Numbered from the stretch's first letter, positions 17,516-27,753 are shown. The stretch: DNA of 64,000 nt from Neiella marina (GCF_002165625.1 NZ_NGNS01000002.1:186001-250000); one strand, 5' to 3'. The notes: generated from the letters alone by a model not told the origin. Numbers and translations are program-made.

Positions 17516-19914
17516 TGAAAGCCTCTCTGTATTCAGGGCAACGCGCTTCAGAGCTCTTGCCAGTATTGGCCTATTCAGACGATGAGCAACTGTTTTTCAT
17601 GGAAGACCAGAGTGTTGGCTTTGGTTTTCTATGTGACCCATTGCCGGGTGGTGATGAGTCTGTTGCAGACAGGGTTAATGTTCTACTTAACAACGACTGG
17701 CCAAAAGACACTTTGCTACAATTTGGCCTGTACGCCTCGCCTGATATTCAAACCGACCTTCAACGCATGATGGGCTTACGGCATCGTCAATCCGATCCAT
17801 TGCTCAGGGCGTCGATACGCAAACGTGCGGATTTCCTCGATGGGGGCACGGTTCAACCGATAGAAGAATCGACCCAGACTCAGGTACGCAACTTTCAACT
17901 GATCGTCACCTGCAAATTGCCTTTGGAAAGTCCTATACCGACGGAGCGTGAGTTGAGTCGAGCATCCGCGCTTCGGGCTTCTTTCTCGCAAGCGCTGGCA
18001 ACGGTTGGTTTTCGCGTCACGGAGATGACTGACCGAAATTGGCTCGCAGCATTAAGTGCGCAGCTTAACTGGGGAAAAGATGCTTCCTGGCGCAATCCAT
18101 CACCAATCCGCAGTGAGGCTGATAAACCACTTCGAGAGCAAGTGTTGGATTATGACCGAGCTATCAAGGTGGATAGCCAAGGTCTAATGTTGGGTGATTA
18201 CCGAGTTAAAACCTTATCGTTTAAGCGCTTGCCTGAGCGGATTTGGTTTGGTCATGCCGCAAGTTTTGCGGGCGATATGATGACGGGCAGTCGCGGTTTA
18301 CGCGGAAGCTTTTTGCTGAATGTCACCATTCACTTTCCTTCAGCTGAGGCGATGCGATCTCGTCTAGAGACGAAGCGTCAATGGGCGGTTAATCAGGCCT
18401 ATGGGCCGATGCTCAAGTTTGTGCCGGTGCTTGCAGCCAAGAAAAAGGGGTTCGATGTTCTTTTTGAAGCCTTGCAAGAAGGTGATCGTCCTATTCGGGC
18501 AAATATGACCTTAACGCTGTTCTCACCAACGGAAGAGGCGTCCATCAGCTCTGTTTCAAATGCTCGAACCTATTTCAAAGAGCTCGGATTTGAGCTGATG
18601 GAAGACAAGTACTTCTGTTTGCCCATTTTCCTGAATGCCTTGCCATTTGGTGCTGACCGCCAGGCGATGAACGACTTGTTTCGATTCAAGACCATGGCGA
18701 CACGGCATGTCATCCCTCTGTTGCCTTTGTTTGCGGATTGGAAAGGCACTGGCACGCCGGTGATTAACTTTGTTTCCCGTAATGGTCAGATCATGAGTGT
18801 GTCCCTTTATGACTCGGGCAGTAATTACAACTGTTGCATCGCGGCGCAATCGGGGTCGGGTAAGTCATTCCTAGTGAACGAAATCATCTCCTCCTACTTA
18901 TCAGAAGGCGGGCAATGCTGGGTGATTGATGTTGGCCGGTCTTATGAAAAGCTGTGTGAAGTCTATGACGGTGAGTTCTTACAGTTCGGGCGGGACAGTG
19001 GCATTTGCTTAAATCCGTTTGAAATCGTTGAGGACTATGACGAAGAAGCGGATGTACTGGTTGGGTTATTGGCCGCAATGGCCGCACCTACGCAGTCATT
19101 AACCGATTTTCAGATGGCCAACCTAAAACGTCAGACCCGTGAACTGTGGGAGAAAAAAGGTCGTGCGATGTTAGTTGATGATGTGGCAGAGGCTTTAAAA
19201 AATCACGAAGACCGACGTGTGCAAGACGTGGGTGAGCAGCTCTATCCGTTTACGACACAGGGCGAATATGGCCGTTTCTTTAATGGTCACAACAATATTC
19301 GCTTCAAAAACCGTTTCACTGTTTTGGAGTTAGAAGAGCTCAAGGGGCGCAAGCACCTACAACAAGTGGTGTTGCTTCAGCTTATCTACCAAATCCAACA
19401 AGAGATGTACTTAGGTGAGCGGGATCGTCGCAAGATTGTGTTTATCGACGAAGCCTGGGATCTGCTGACTCAAGGTGATGTCGGTAAGTTCATCGAGACG
19501 GGTTACCGGCGATTTCGAAAATATGGCGGCAGTGCTGTAACGGTAACGCAGTCGGTCAACGATTTGTATGACAGCCCTACAGGTAAAGCCATCGCTGAAA
19601 ACTCGGCCAATATGTACCTGCTTGGCCAAAAAGCTGAAACCATCAACGCACTCAAAAAAGAAGGCCGCTTGCCACTAGGTGAAGGCGGTTATGAGTACCT
19701 GAAAACCGTTCATACCGTCACTGGTGTCTATTCCGAAATTTTCTTTATTACCGAAATGGGCACCGGGATTGGCCGCCTCATCGTCGATCCGTTTCACAAG
19801 CTGTTGTACTCGTCCCGTGCAGAAGATGTAAACGCGATTAAACAGTTAACGCGCAAAGGCCTTTCTGTTGCTGATGCCATCTCTCAGTTGTTGAAGGAGC
19901 GAGGCTATGAATAA
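17515..19914 (+). CDS. traC: Mating-pore ATPase TraC (VirB4-like)
   Basis: 799 aa from the ATG at 17515 that overlaps the dsbC stop. Energises pilus assembly at the inner membrane face. Walker A is 'AAQSGSGKSFLVN' (near residue 445) and Walker B is 'RKIVFIDEAWDLL' (near 645), followed by 'SAVTVTQSVNDLY'. The N-terminal half is the TraC_F_IV domain. Length agrees with SXT/R391 TraC. It overlaps the next gene by 8 nt. Confidence 0.95.
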   Translation: MKASLYSGQRASELLPVLAYSDDEQLFFMEDQSVGFGFLCDPLPGGDESVADRVNVLLNNDWPKDTLLQFGLYASPDIQTDLQRMMGLRHRQSDPLLRASIRKRADFLDGGTVQPIEESTQTQVRNFQLIVTCKLPLESPIPTERELSRASALRASFSQALATVGFRVTEMTDRNWLAALSAQLNWGKDASWRNPSPIRSEADKPLREQVLDYDRAIKVDSQGLMLGDYRVKTLSFKRLPERIWFGHAASFAGDMMTGSRGLRGSFLLNVTIHFPSAEAMRSRLETKRQWAVNQAYGPMLKFVPVLAAKKKGFDVLFEALQEGDRPIRANMTLTLFSPTEEASISSVSNARTYFKELGFELMEDKYFCLPIFLNALPFGADRQAMNDLFRFKTMATRHVIPLLPLFADWKGTGTPVINFVSRNGQIMSVSLYDSGSNYNCCIAAQSGSGKSFLVNEIISSYLSEGGQCWVIDVGRSYEKLCEVYDGEFLQFGRDSGICLNPFEIVEDYDEEADVLVGLLAAMAAPTQSLTDFQMANLKRQTRELWEKKGRAMLVDDVAEALKNHEDRRVQDVGEQLYPFTTQGEYGRFFNGHNNIRFKNRFTVLELEELKGRKHLQQVVLLQLIYQIQQEMYLGERDRRKIVFIDEAWDLLTQGDVGKFIETGYRRFRKYGGSAVTVTQSVNDLYDSPTGKAIAENSANMYLLGQKAETINALKKEGRLPLGEGGYEYLKTVHTVTGVYSEIFFITEMGTGIGRLIVDPFHKLLYSSRAEDVNAIKQLTRKGLSVADAISQLLKERGYE

Positions 19915-20254
19915 AACCACGCTTTGGCCATTTATGGCCTCTATTACTTTGTCTATTGCAGGCAGCGGTTTAATGACCAGCTGGCTCTTAATGAAAACAC
20001 TCGAACCCATCCACAGCCAGTTGGCTTTAAGTACGCCCATTGCAGTCGTAGATTTTGGGGCGGCGGTGTTGTCACTGGGCCCCAATGCCAGCGAACAAGA
20101 CATCGAATCCAGGTTGCTTCAGACCAATCAGCAAATTGAAAAGTTAAAAAAAGCCGGTTTTATCGTGCTGGATGCCCAAGCGGTGGTGGGTGCTGATGAT
20201 TCCGTATTTGTGCCAGTAGGCTCAAAGGAGGTGTCTCATGCAGATACTCCGTAA
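19907..20254 (+). CDS. TrbI-like type-F transfer protein
   Basis: 115 aa. One N-terminal membrane segment (about residues 8-28) followed by a periplasmic portion with a predicted short helix ('ESRLLQTNQQIEKLKKAGFIVLDAQAVV'). It matches the small TrbI proteins that lie between traC and the pilin peptidase in F-type systems. It overlaps traC at its start and trhF at its end (17 nt), so translation is coupled. Confidence 0.75.
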   Translation: MNKTTLWPFMASITLSIAGSGLMTSWLLMKTLEPIHSQLALSTPIAVVDFGAAVLSLGPNASEQDIESRLLQTNQQIEKLKKAGFIVLDAQAVVGADDSVFVPVGSKEVSHADTP

Positions 20255-20750
20255 AAGAATGCCTTGGCGGCCATACCTCATCCGGTTGACTGTTCTTGCG
20301 TTAATCATGGCCTTGGTAGGCACCTACGCCATGATGCGCTACCGAATAGGTATTGATACCCAGCAAGAGCGCTGCCTGCCTGATACCACGGTGTATCTGA
20401 TTGACCTATGGAATAAAGAGCCCGTTAAGGATGGTTTGTATGCCTTCCACTCAAAAGGACTCGCTCCGTTATATAACGACGGTACTCGGATGCTGAAACG
20501 CCTAACAGGGATGCCTGGGGATGAAGTCAATGTGACGCCTGAGCATGTGCTGGTGAACGGTGCTGAAGTCTCTACCGGCATGGCATTAGCCCAGCGTCTT
20601 GGTGTGGCCGAATCACAATTTAGCCGCTCATTGACGCTGCAAGAAAACGAATATTGGTTTTCCGGCGAGGCTGCAACGAGTTTCGACTCCCGCTATTGGA
20701 ATGCCGTTAAGCGCGAGCAGATTGTCGGTCGCGCTTGGCCGCTTTGGTAG
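20238..20750 (+). CDS. trhF: S26-family conjugative signal peptidase TrhF
   Basis: 170 aa. An N-terminal anchor (about residues 13-33) leads into an S26 peptidase fold. The Lys general base is visible in 'MLKRLTGMPGDEV' (Lys87, followed by the PGD motif). At the position where S26 enzymes have Ser-x-Pro, this protein reads 'ERCLPDTT', placing Cys46 there. Whether Cys acts as nucleophile or another Ser is used cannot be decided here. Such enzymes process or cyclise the pilin in related systems. ATG follows AGGAGG within the trbI-like gene. Confidence 0.82.
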   Translation: MQILRKRMPWRPYLIRLTVLALIMALVGTYAMMRYRIGIDTQQERCLPDTTVYLIDLWNKEPVKDGLYAFHSKGLAPLYNDGTRMLKRLTGMPGDEVNVTPEHVLVNGAEVSTGMALAQRLGVAESQFSRSLTLQENEYWFSGEAATSFDSRYWNAVKREQIVGRAWPLW

Positions 20751-20757
20751 GAGGTAG

Positions 20758-21885
20758 ATGATGCAAAGACTATGTCTCTTATTTTTGTTGGTTGCTCCAT
20801 TGTCTTGGGTTCAAGTGTCCTGGGCACAAGAGCCTTTTCTGTTGTCTGACGAAGACAAAAAGATCGTCGAAATGAGCCGCAGCATTTTACAAAGTGCTGT
20901 GGATGGTTCATCTGAATTTATTGAGCCTTTTGCACCGGTTGAACAACCTGTGTCGCTCAAACACAGCGATGAATGGTTGATATTTGCGTCGTCCTCACTG
21001 GGGGATTCCTCACTGAAGCAGCTATTTAAAGAGGCCAGTGCTACCGGCGCTATTGTGTTGTTTCGGGGAATTCCTGAAGGAAAGACCTTGGGGGCGGCTA
21101 TCCGTGATTGGCATATGCTGATGACGGGGCTTGATCCTGTTCCTCAGGTTCGAATTGATCCGAAAGCCTTTGTGCACTGGCGGGTGACTAGCGTGCCTGC
21201 CATTTTCCGCATAGAAGATGACAAGGTGACTGCAAGTGCACTAGGGGTTTACAGCAAGGACTGGTTGCAGCGTCAAATTGAAACAGGCAATACCGGTTCA
21301 TTGGGTCAACGCGGTCCAATTCATTCGATTTTAGAACCGGATTTGATGCAAGTGGCGATGCAGCGTTTACAGTCGCTTGACCTGGGCGCGTTAAAGAAAA
21401 AAGCCATTGAGCGCTTCTGGTCTCGCCAAACATTTACTGAGTTACCCAAAGCCACGCAGTATCGGATAAGAACAGTTGATCCAACCATCGTCATGCAGCG
21501 GCCACTATTGGATGCCAATGGCCGAACATTGATCCCAGCAGGAACGCGTATTAACCCGCTCAAAGCCTTGCCATTTACTCAGCAGCTCGTGGTGTTTAAT
21601 GCGTCGAACGCTGAAGAAGTGGACGCAGTAGCGCATTGGCTTGAGACGCAAGATAGGACACTGCGCCGCATTACGCTTATCACTACGCAGCTCGACCGTG
21701 CCCAAGGCTGGAATCGCCTCAATGCGCTCGAAAAGACATTGAACAGTCCGGTTTACCTTCTCAATGCCTCGCTAAAGCAGCGCTTTGATTTGCAAGTCAC
21801 CCCTTCGTTTGTTCAAGCAAAGGGACTCGCGTTTGAAATAGAAGAAATTCCAGCAAAGGAGCTTGTTCATGCAAAAGCTCAATAA
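20758..21885 (+). CDS. traW: TrbC-TraW fusion, pilus assembly protein
   Basis: 375 aa with a signal peptide (1-23, ending 'VSWAQ'). The N-terminal half (about 60-180, 'DEWLIFASSSLGDSSLKQLF' to 'VTSVPAIFRIED') matches F-type TrbC; the C-terminal half (about 195-370, 'EPDLMQVAMQRLQSLDL' through 'PLLDANGRTLIPAGTRINPL') matches TraW. Separate genes in F, they are joined here, as in other SXT/R391 elements. Both act in the periplasm in pilus extension. Overlaps traU by 17 nt. Confidence 0.9.
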   Translation: MMQRLCLLFLLVAPLSWVQVSWAQEPFLLSDEDKKIVEMSRSILQSAVDGSSEFIEPFAPVEQPVSLKHSDEWLIFASSSLGDSSLKQLFKEASATGAIVLFRGIPEGKTLGAAIRDWHMLMTGLDPVPQVRIDPKAFVHWRVTSVPAIFRIEDDKVTASALGVYSKDWLQRQIETGNTGSLGQRGPIHSILEPDLMQVAMQRLQSLDLGALKKKAIERFWSRQTFTELPKATQYRIRTVDPTIVMQRPLLDANGRTLIPAGTRINPLKALPFTQQLVVFNASNAEEVDAVAHWLETQDRTLRRITLITTQLDRAQGWNRLNALEKTLNSPVYLLNASLKQRFDLQVTPSFVQAKGLAFEIEEIPAKELVHAKAQ

Positions 21886-22897
21886 TACGAATCGTCTGTT
21901 GCGGACTCTCGTTGTCATGTTTGTCCTAAGCGCATCTATTCCTGCAAAAGCCGAATTGACCTGCCCAGACGCTGGGTTATTGTCCGGCAAGTTGCTGACG
22001 GATGTTTGCTGGTCATGCATTTTTCCTATCCGGGTTGCCGGTCTTCCTCTTGGCTCTGGCAATGTCCCAAGCGGCGCATCAAACAAGTCATTTTGCTTAT
22101 GTGAAGACAACTTAGGCGTGCCAAGGCCAGGTATTGTTACCAGCATGTGGGAGCCAGCGCGTTTGATTGAACTGGTCAGAACGCCAGGTTGTTCGCCTTC
22201 CCTGGGAGGGATTCGTTTACCGTTAGGTGATAGACGATTGCAAGGTGGTCATGGTGAAGGTGAATACGATACCGGTGATCTTGCGTTCTACCATTACCAT
22301 TATTACGCCTTTCCGCTTTTGGTCATGCTCGATTTGTTCATGGATGGCAATTGCAATGCCGATGGTTACATGGACTTTGACTTGATGTATTTGTCCGAAT
22401 TGGACCCAACATGGCTGAACGATGAACTGGCCTTTTTTACTCAGCCTGAAGCTGCTGCCGTTGCCAATCCATTGGCTATTTCGGCTTGTACCGCTGACGC
22501 TGCTTCATCAACGCTTGGTAAACCCATCGACCAGTTGTTTTGGTGTGCTGGCAGTTGGGGCCATCTCTATCCCTTATCTGGCCACACCTTAGCCTTTGGC
22601 TCATTAGCAGAAAACACCAGCCATTTAGCGGCGCGTGCAATCGCGGCTCAACACAGACGTGGTCTTGCAAGGCGAACAATGGGGAACAGTGCGCTATGTC
22701 GACCTGTTATCGAACCCATGCTACCGAAATCCCAATACAAGATGAGTATGTTCTTCCCTGTACCAGAAACTGAAAGTGCGCATGTCATCGGTGAAAGCAC
22801 CATGAAATGGGGAGAGTGGCGAACGATCCCCGGTGCCGGAGAAGATGCGCTCTACATTTTGTGGCGCTGGCAAGACTGCTGTAACTCGGGAGGTTAA
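21869..22897 (+). CDS. traU: Mating-pair protein TraU
   Basis: 342 aa from ATG 21869, which has AAGGAG 7 nt upstream. Signal peptide at about 1-28 ('LSASIPAKA'). Cysteine-rich periplasmic protein ('CPDAGLLSGKLLTDVCWSC' near the mature start, many further Cys), as for TraU, which is needed for DNA transfer more than for pilus assembly. Two nt before traN. Confidence 0.93.
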   Translation: MQKLNNTNRLLRTLVVMFVLSASIPAKAELTCPDAGLLSGKLLTDVCWSCIFPIRVAGLPLGSGNVPSGASNKSFCLCEDNLGVPRPGIVTSMWEPARLIELVRTPGCSPSLGGIRLPLGDRRLQGGHGEGEYDTGDLAFYHYHYYAFPLLVMLDLFMDGNCNADGYMDFDLMYLSELDPTWLNDELAFFTQPEAAAVANPLAISACTADAASSTLGKPIDQLFWCAGSWGHLYPLSGHTLAFGSLAENTSHLAARAIAAQHRRGLARRTMGNSALCRPVIEPMLPKSQYKMSMFFPVPETESAHVIGESTMKWGEWRTIPGAGEDALYILWRWQDCCNSGG

Positions 22898-22899
22898 CC

Positions 22900-25800
22900 A
22901 TGAAACCAACACTTTTTACCCGAGTTTTAGCGGGTGTTTTATCAATCACTATGGCGTGCTTGCCCTTACATGGTGTGGCCGCTGATGTGCAGCGCCAATC
23001 CGGCTTAAGCGGACAACAAGAAGGAAAGCAATTGCTGCAAAACTGGGCGATGCCCGCACTCAATGGCAATACATTGTCGGTGCCGAATGGCAGTGGTAAT
23101 GAGACGATTAACTTGCAAGAGCTTTTCCCTGGTATGGATCAGGGCTCATTGGATGTCTTAACGGGCGTTTATGGCTCTGATGCCAGTATGAATCAATTGG
23201 GGACGCAGCGCCAAGAGAGCATGGCATCCGAAAATGGCGCTACGGGTGAGGCGTTTCGCTCGCTACAGCAAATCAAAGACAGGTCTCGGCCAGATATGGT
23301 CAATGATCCGCTTTGGGCATTAACCGATGCGGTTCAAACTGACCCAAATCTATTGACGCAAAGCTTCCCAGGCTGTGAGTCTCAAGGTGAAGGCAGCCCA
23401 AACTACCAGCAATGTGACAGGCTCAATACAGCGGTTAACAGCTGCACTATCACTCACGATTACACGGCAGGTATCATTGAGCATGTTTCAGGGCCGATGA
23501 ACCTTCGCTCTTGTGGTGAAGGGTGTCTTGAAGTTTGGATAGGACGAATTGGTGACAACTACTGGAGTGGTCGTTGTAAAGTGTTCGAACAGGCCATCAC
23601 ACTCAAAGTCGTGAATCCCGATGCGATTACCTCAGCCGTACTTGAGTACGCCAAATGGGATGACTACATGCAAGTGTGGCTTGGTGATCAGAAAGTCTGG
23701 TCTGGGCCGAACAATAACTTTCCACCAGAAACGGCAGGTCGCTGCGAGCTTAGTACCAGTTGGGAGCGCAATCCAAATACCGATCTCACTGCCAGGCTAA
23801 AAGCGGTAGAACCAGGTTTAGAAGTGCCGGTAAAAATTCGCGTATCGGTTACGGGTAGTGGTGAGGGGTATGCACGCATCAAGGTGCGCTTTGATCCAAC
23901 CAAGGTGGTGATGAATGATAGTTGGTCGCCGCAATCCTGTATCGAACAAGCAGCTGATATTCCGACGAAGTTTTCAGACTACAGCATTCAATGCACGGAT
24001 CAGCCGTCTTCAACCAACGGATGTACGGTGGTCAATGGTGTTTCAGTTTGTGAATCCTACTTTGCCCCAAGCCCTGTGGCTGGCATATCGCCTTTGTGTC
24101 GGCGTGTACAAGTGAGTGTGGATGACGAAAGCTATAAGGGGATTGAAAATCAGGCCTGCCATGTGCTTGAAGCGAACCCTTCCTGTGGCTTCATGTCGTC
24201 AGAATGTGCCGAGACCAATGATAAAGGTGAATGCATTCGTTTTACCGATACCTATGACTGTGGATTGCAAACCAGCGATCCAAAGTGCGTGGTATCCAAT
24301 CTTATGCCGAGTAGTTTTGAAGCCTGTGAGCCTACTCAGACGATTACGCCATTTACTGAAACCAAGCATGTACCGGATTACCAGGTGTGCGAGAAGATCA
24401 GCACGCTTACTCAGTGTCAGTTAGAGCGACGTGTATCCGCTGAAACCCATCAACAAAGCTGGTCCATTGAGCGTGGTTGCTTTAGCTCCGAAACGCTCAG
24501 TTTTGTTCCACAGCACAGCAGTACTATGCAAACTGGAAGCGCTACGCTGAGGATTTTTGATAATCAAAATACTGAGATAAAAATCACCGAGTCGCCATCC
24601 AAGGCAAATGGCTGGAAAACGACACTCTCATTGACGGGCAATAAGGAGACGGTGACTGAGACGAAACCGTCCATTAAATACCCTGAAATGACCTGTCCAA
24701 AAGGAACCTTGGTTGGCTCATTATGTAAAGTCGTCAATGGTTCGATTATTTCGTGGCATGAACCCCAGGAGGTCACTCGTTCCAGATGCGATTCCGGCTG
24801 GAACAAAGTCGATTTCGACACTTGCAGCCGAGAAGTTCAGAAGTGTTTGGCTCCTGCGAAACTGAGCGCTTCATTGGGCTTCTCCGGCAAATACTTAGAG
24901 CAGGACGTTGTTCATCAATCAAGTGATCCAGGCATAGACCAATGCTTGATGCAAACGGATCAGTTTACAGCCGTGCAGTGGCAGTGTTTGGATACGGGCA
25001 CAAAACGAATCGACGGGTTAACGGTTGGTAGTGGCGAGTTGGCCAATCTTGGAAGCCTTTATCCGGCGGTTGTTTCGTCTCCTGCTCATTTAACCAGTCG
25101 CGGCAGTTCTGATGGACTGGGGCTCTCATGTTGGAGGGCAAGAGCGACCTACAATGCTTCGACTGCTCATCCAGAGTTCAACATGGGCAGCTCAGATAGC
25201 TGGGTAGATGCCAATGGTAATACACAAACCATCGTCAATAACGGACAAAACACGACCACCAATACGTGTGCCGCGCTAGAGAAAAAACCTGCCTGCCAGT
25301 ATGTCAGAACCGAATGCACTGAAGGCGGGGCTGGTCATGAAGGCTTCTGTTATATCCAAAGTTTGGTGTATGACTGCGGACAAAGCGTTGAAGTGCAAAA
25401 TGCACGAATGGAAACTCAATACAACTGTGAGGGGCCAGTTCGCTGTATGGGCACAGATTGTTTAGAGCCAGAGTCAATCAAGCAGGCTAACTTTGCAGAA
25501 GCCGCTGCGATGCTTAATGCGGCGCAGTTTATGACTAATGATATGTCATGTACGGGAGCTGATGGCCAAGATAACGTTGAGTGTACGGTCTTTAAAGGTA
25601 ATGCTGGCCAGTGCAAAAAAGCCGTTGGAGGCATAGTAGATTGTTGTGAAAAGCCAAGTGGCGTGTCGTTATCGGATTACATCACAATGATTGTGGCAGT
25701 TAACAAGCTTGATACGGCAGTCATGGCCATGAATCCGTCTTCTGCAATCTATGGTTCGTGGAATACGCTTAGGGAACCGATAACGAGTACTTGGAGTGCG

Positions 25801-26592
25801 GTTAAAGAGCCTTTTGTGTCTGCATGGGACTCTCTCATGGGGGCTGGGCCATCAACGGCTGCTGGCGCGGGAGCGGAGCAAGCTGCGACTGGCTTCATGC
25901 AGGTATTGACCAACAAAACGGCTGAGTGGGTAGGCTCTACCTTTGGTTCGGGGGCGCAATCGGCACTGTTTAGTAACGTTGGTGGCGCTGTTGGAGCCGA
26001 TGGTGTTGTTTCGGGTGGTAACTTCGCGCTGGGTGGCGCTGCTGGCGCGGTTCTGAGTACGGTTATGACGGCCTACATGATTTATTCAGTCACCATGATC
26101 CTCATTCAGCTTATCTGGAAATGTGAGCAGAGTGAGTTTGAAATGAACGCCAAGCGGGTATTGAAGAGTTGCCACTATGTAGGCTCTTACTGCAAGTCTA
26201 AGTTCTTAGGTGCCTGTGTTGAAAAACGGCAGTCATATTGCTGCTTTACTTCGCCACTTTCACGGATCATTCAAGAACAAGTACGTCCTCAATTGGGCCT
26301 TGGTTGGGGCAGTGCGAAGTCACCAAACTGTGAAGGTTTGACCGCGAGTCAGTTAAACCAGGTAGATTGGAGCCAAGTCAATCTGGATGAATGGATAGGT
26401 ATCTTGTCGATAACAGGCAACCTACCCGAAGTACCGTCACTGGATCTGGAACGACTCACAGGCTCAGGAAGTACGCTAAACGTTGATGGAAACCGTCAAA
26501 GTGCCGCAGATAGAGCCATTGAAAGGCTAAACGGAATGGATGCTCAGAAATTACGCCAGGAGGCGACGGAAGAAATTTCGGGGAATAATTGA
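22900..26592 (+). CDS. traN: Outer-membrane mating-pair stabilisation adhesin TraN
   Basis: 1230 aa, larger than the F TraN (about 600 aa) but normal for SXT/R391. Signal peptide at about 1-28. Very cysteine-rich throughout, suggesting many disulfides formed with help from DsbC encoded upstream. The middle repeats pairs of Cys-x2-x6 patterns ('CEPTQTITPF', 'CQLERRVS'). The C-terminal third contains a Gly/Ala-rich hydrophobic stretch (about 1040-1070) then the conserved Cys cluster 'SCHYVGSYCKSKFLGACVEK'. TraN contacts recipient surface proteins. It ends the dsbC-traN block. Confidence 0.94.
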   Translation: MKPTLFTRVLAGVLSITMACLPLHGVAADVQRQSGLSGQQEGKQLLQNWAMPALNGNTLSVPNGSGNETINLQELFPGMDQGSLDVLTGVYGSDASMNQLGTQRQESMASENGATGEAFRSLQQIKDRSRPDMVNDPLWALTDAVQTDPNLLTQSFPGCESQGEGSPNYQQCDRLNTAVNSCTITHDYTAGIIEHVSGPMNLRSCGEGCLEVWIGRIGDNYWSGRCKVFEQAITLKVVNPDAITSAVLEYAKWDDYMQVWLGDQKVWSGPNNNFPPETAGRCELSTSWERNPNTDLTARLKAVEPGLEVPVKIRVSVTGSGEGYARIKVRFDPTKVVMNDSWSPQSCIEQAADIPTKFSDYSIQCTDQPSSTNGCTVVNGVSVCESYFAPSPVAGISPLCRRVQVSVDDESYKGIENQACHVLEANPSCGFMSSECAETNDKGECIRFTDTYDCGLQTSDPKCVVSNLMPSSFEACEPTQTITPFTETKHVPDYQVCEKISTLTQCQLERRVSAETHQQSWSIERGCFSSETLSFVPQHSSTMQTGSATLRIFDNQNTEIKITESPSKANGWKTTLSLTGNKETVTETKPSIKYPEMTCPKGTLVGSLCKVVNGSIISWHEPQEVTRSRCDSGWNKVDFDTCSREVQKCLAPAKLSASLGFSGKYLEQDVVHQSSDPGIDQCLMQTDQFTAVQWQCLDTGTKRIDGLTVGSGELANLGSLYPAVVSSPAHLTSRGSSDGLGLSCWRARATYNASTAHPEFNMGSSDSWVDANGNTQTIVNNGQNTTTNTCAALEKKPACQYVRTECTEGGAGHEGFCYIQSLVYDCGQSVEVQNARMETQYNCEGPVRCMGTDCLEPESIKQANFAEAAAMLNAAQFMTNDMSCTGADGQDNVECTVFKGNAGQCKKAVGGIVDCCEKPSGVSLSDYITMIVAVNKLDTAVMAMNPSSAIYGSWNTLREPITSTWSAVKEPFVSAWDSLMGAGPSTAAGAGAEQAATGFMQVLTNKTAEWVGSTFGSGAQSALFSNVGGAVGADGVVSGGNFALGGAAGAVLSTVMTAYMIYSVTMILIQLIWKCEQSEFEMNAKRVLKSCHYVGSYCKSKFLGACVEKRQSYCCFTSPLSRIIQEQVRPQLGLGWGSAKSPNCEGLTASQLNQVDWSQVNLDEWIGILSITGNLPEVPSLDLERLTGSGSTLNVDGNRQSAADRAIERLNGMDAQKLRQEATEEISGNN

Positions 26593-26600
26593 GCGTCCTC

Positions 26601-26631
26601 TTAGAAGGCTTTGTACTGTAAAGCCTTCTAA
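26601..26631 (+). terminator. Hairpin after traN
   Basis: TTAGAAGGCTTT and AAAGCCTTCTAA form a perfect 12-bp stem around a 7-nt loop 9 nt after the traN stop. No T-run follows, so it may stabilise the mRNA end rather than terminate alone. Confidence 0.62.
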
Positions 26632-26941
26632 GCAATGATGGCAATCACAACGTTGTTCGCCCAAATCCAGATTAAGCTGATGGTATTCTTGTCTAGCTAC
26701 GTTGAACCAATAGCTATCTGAATTTGGTCCATAATGGTATCATCAGAAGGTGAAACCTTTTTGTTGTAGTTAGGATTTTTGAACTTTGTAGTTTCAGCGT
26801 AACATAAGCACTATGATCAAACTGGACAAAGCCTCTTTATGGTAAAGCTGATAGAGGATAAATCGAGGAATCGAGTTCTGAGCTTGTAAAAAGTGATATG
26901 GGAATCAGACTTTTATAATAACAAAATATTGGATTGGTAAA
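26632..26941. other. AT-rich intergenic region before the ABC-3C module
   Basis: About 310 nt with no convincing gene. It marks the left edge of the HS4 cargo and presumably carries the promoter of the three-gene module. The base composition drops to AT-rich here and stays so to about 29.7 kb. Confidence 0.45.
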
Positions 26942-27736
26942 ATGGGGAAGCAAGCAAGAAATTACTCGCCACTTACGATAAAGAAGCTCTATGCCTTATC
27001 TGGGAATGAATGCTCATTTCCAGGTTGTTCAAAGCAAATGGTGAGCCAAAGTAATGCTAAGAACTCTAATATTTGTCATATTGAAGCTGCTAATCCAGAT
27101 GGGCAACGCTATAGAGAAGATATGACGGATAAAGAAAGGGCTGACTATGAAAATCTGATTTTACTTTGCGTAGATCATCACACTGAGACAGATGATGTGC
27201 ATAAGTATACTGTGGCAACGTTAAAAAAGATGAAAGATGAACATGAAGCAAAAATTGCTTCTAGAAATCTTGGTCGTTCTCCTTCCATGTTGAAAGTTGC
27301 TATCAATAAAATATCAGAAATTGGACTAAGTGGCTTAAAAGATACGGATGCTTCCAAAAGTTTTAATATAACGACTAAGTTAGACTATAACGGCGTAACC
27401 AACAAGCGCAGATTAATTAACGACTTAAAGGTTTACTATCATAAGTTGAATACGCTTTATGATGAATTAGATCGCGCAGGATCTTTGAGAAAAGAGAATT
27501 TGTTAGACAACATTCGACATATCTATTTAGATGTGTCTGGACGATATATAGGTCAAAGTGATGATTATATGCCCATTATAAGGCAGCATTCAGATTCTAT
27601 TTTTGAAGAGGTCTTTAATGAATTGCTTCAACTTGTTGATTTTGGAGATGTAAGTTTAGAGGAACTTTCACCAGCTTTAAGAGTTGTTATGGTTGATGCA
27701 TTTATGAGATGCAAAATTTTAGAAGAACCGATTTAA
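26942..27736 (+). CDS. HNH-domain effector of an ABC-3C (three-component) conflict system
   Basis: 264 aa. N-terminal HNH nuclease features are visible: 'YALSGNECSFPGC' (zinc Cys pair), 'ICHIEAANPDGQRY' (the central His), and 'YENLILLCVDHHTETDD' (the Asn and last His), all within residues 12-85. The remaining ~170 residues form an all-helical domain of the sort that connects ABC-3C effectors to their partners. ABC-3C systems are described as a variable effector, a small middle component and a RecN/Rad50-like ABC ATPase; the two genes downstream fit the other parts. Predicted to cut DNA when the ATPase senses invasion. Nuclease activity is inference. Confidence 0.78.
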   Translation: MGKQARNYSPLTIKKLYALSGNECSFPGCSKQMVSQSNAKNSNICHIEAANPDGQRYREDMTDKERADYENLILLCVDHHTETDDVHKYTVATLKKMKDEHEAKIASRNLGRSPSMLKVAINKISEIGLSGLKDTDASKSFNITTKLDYNGVTNKRRLINDLKVYYHKLNTLYDELDRAGSLRKENLLDNIRHIYLDVSGRYIGQSDDYMPIIRQHSDSIFEEVFNELLQLVDFGDVSLEELSPALRVVMVDAFMRCKILEEPI

Positions 27737-27753
27737 ATAAGGGCCAGAGTTAG

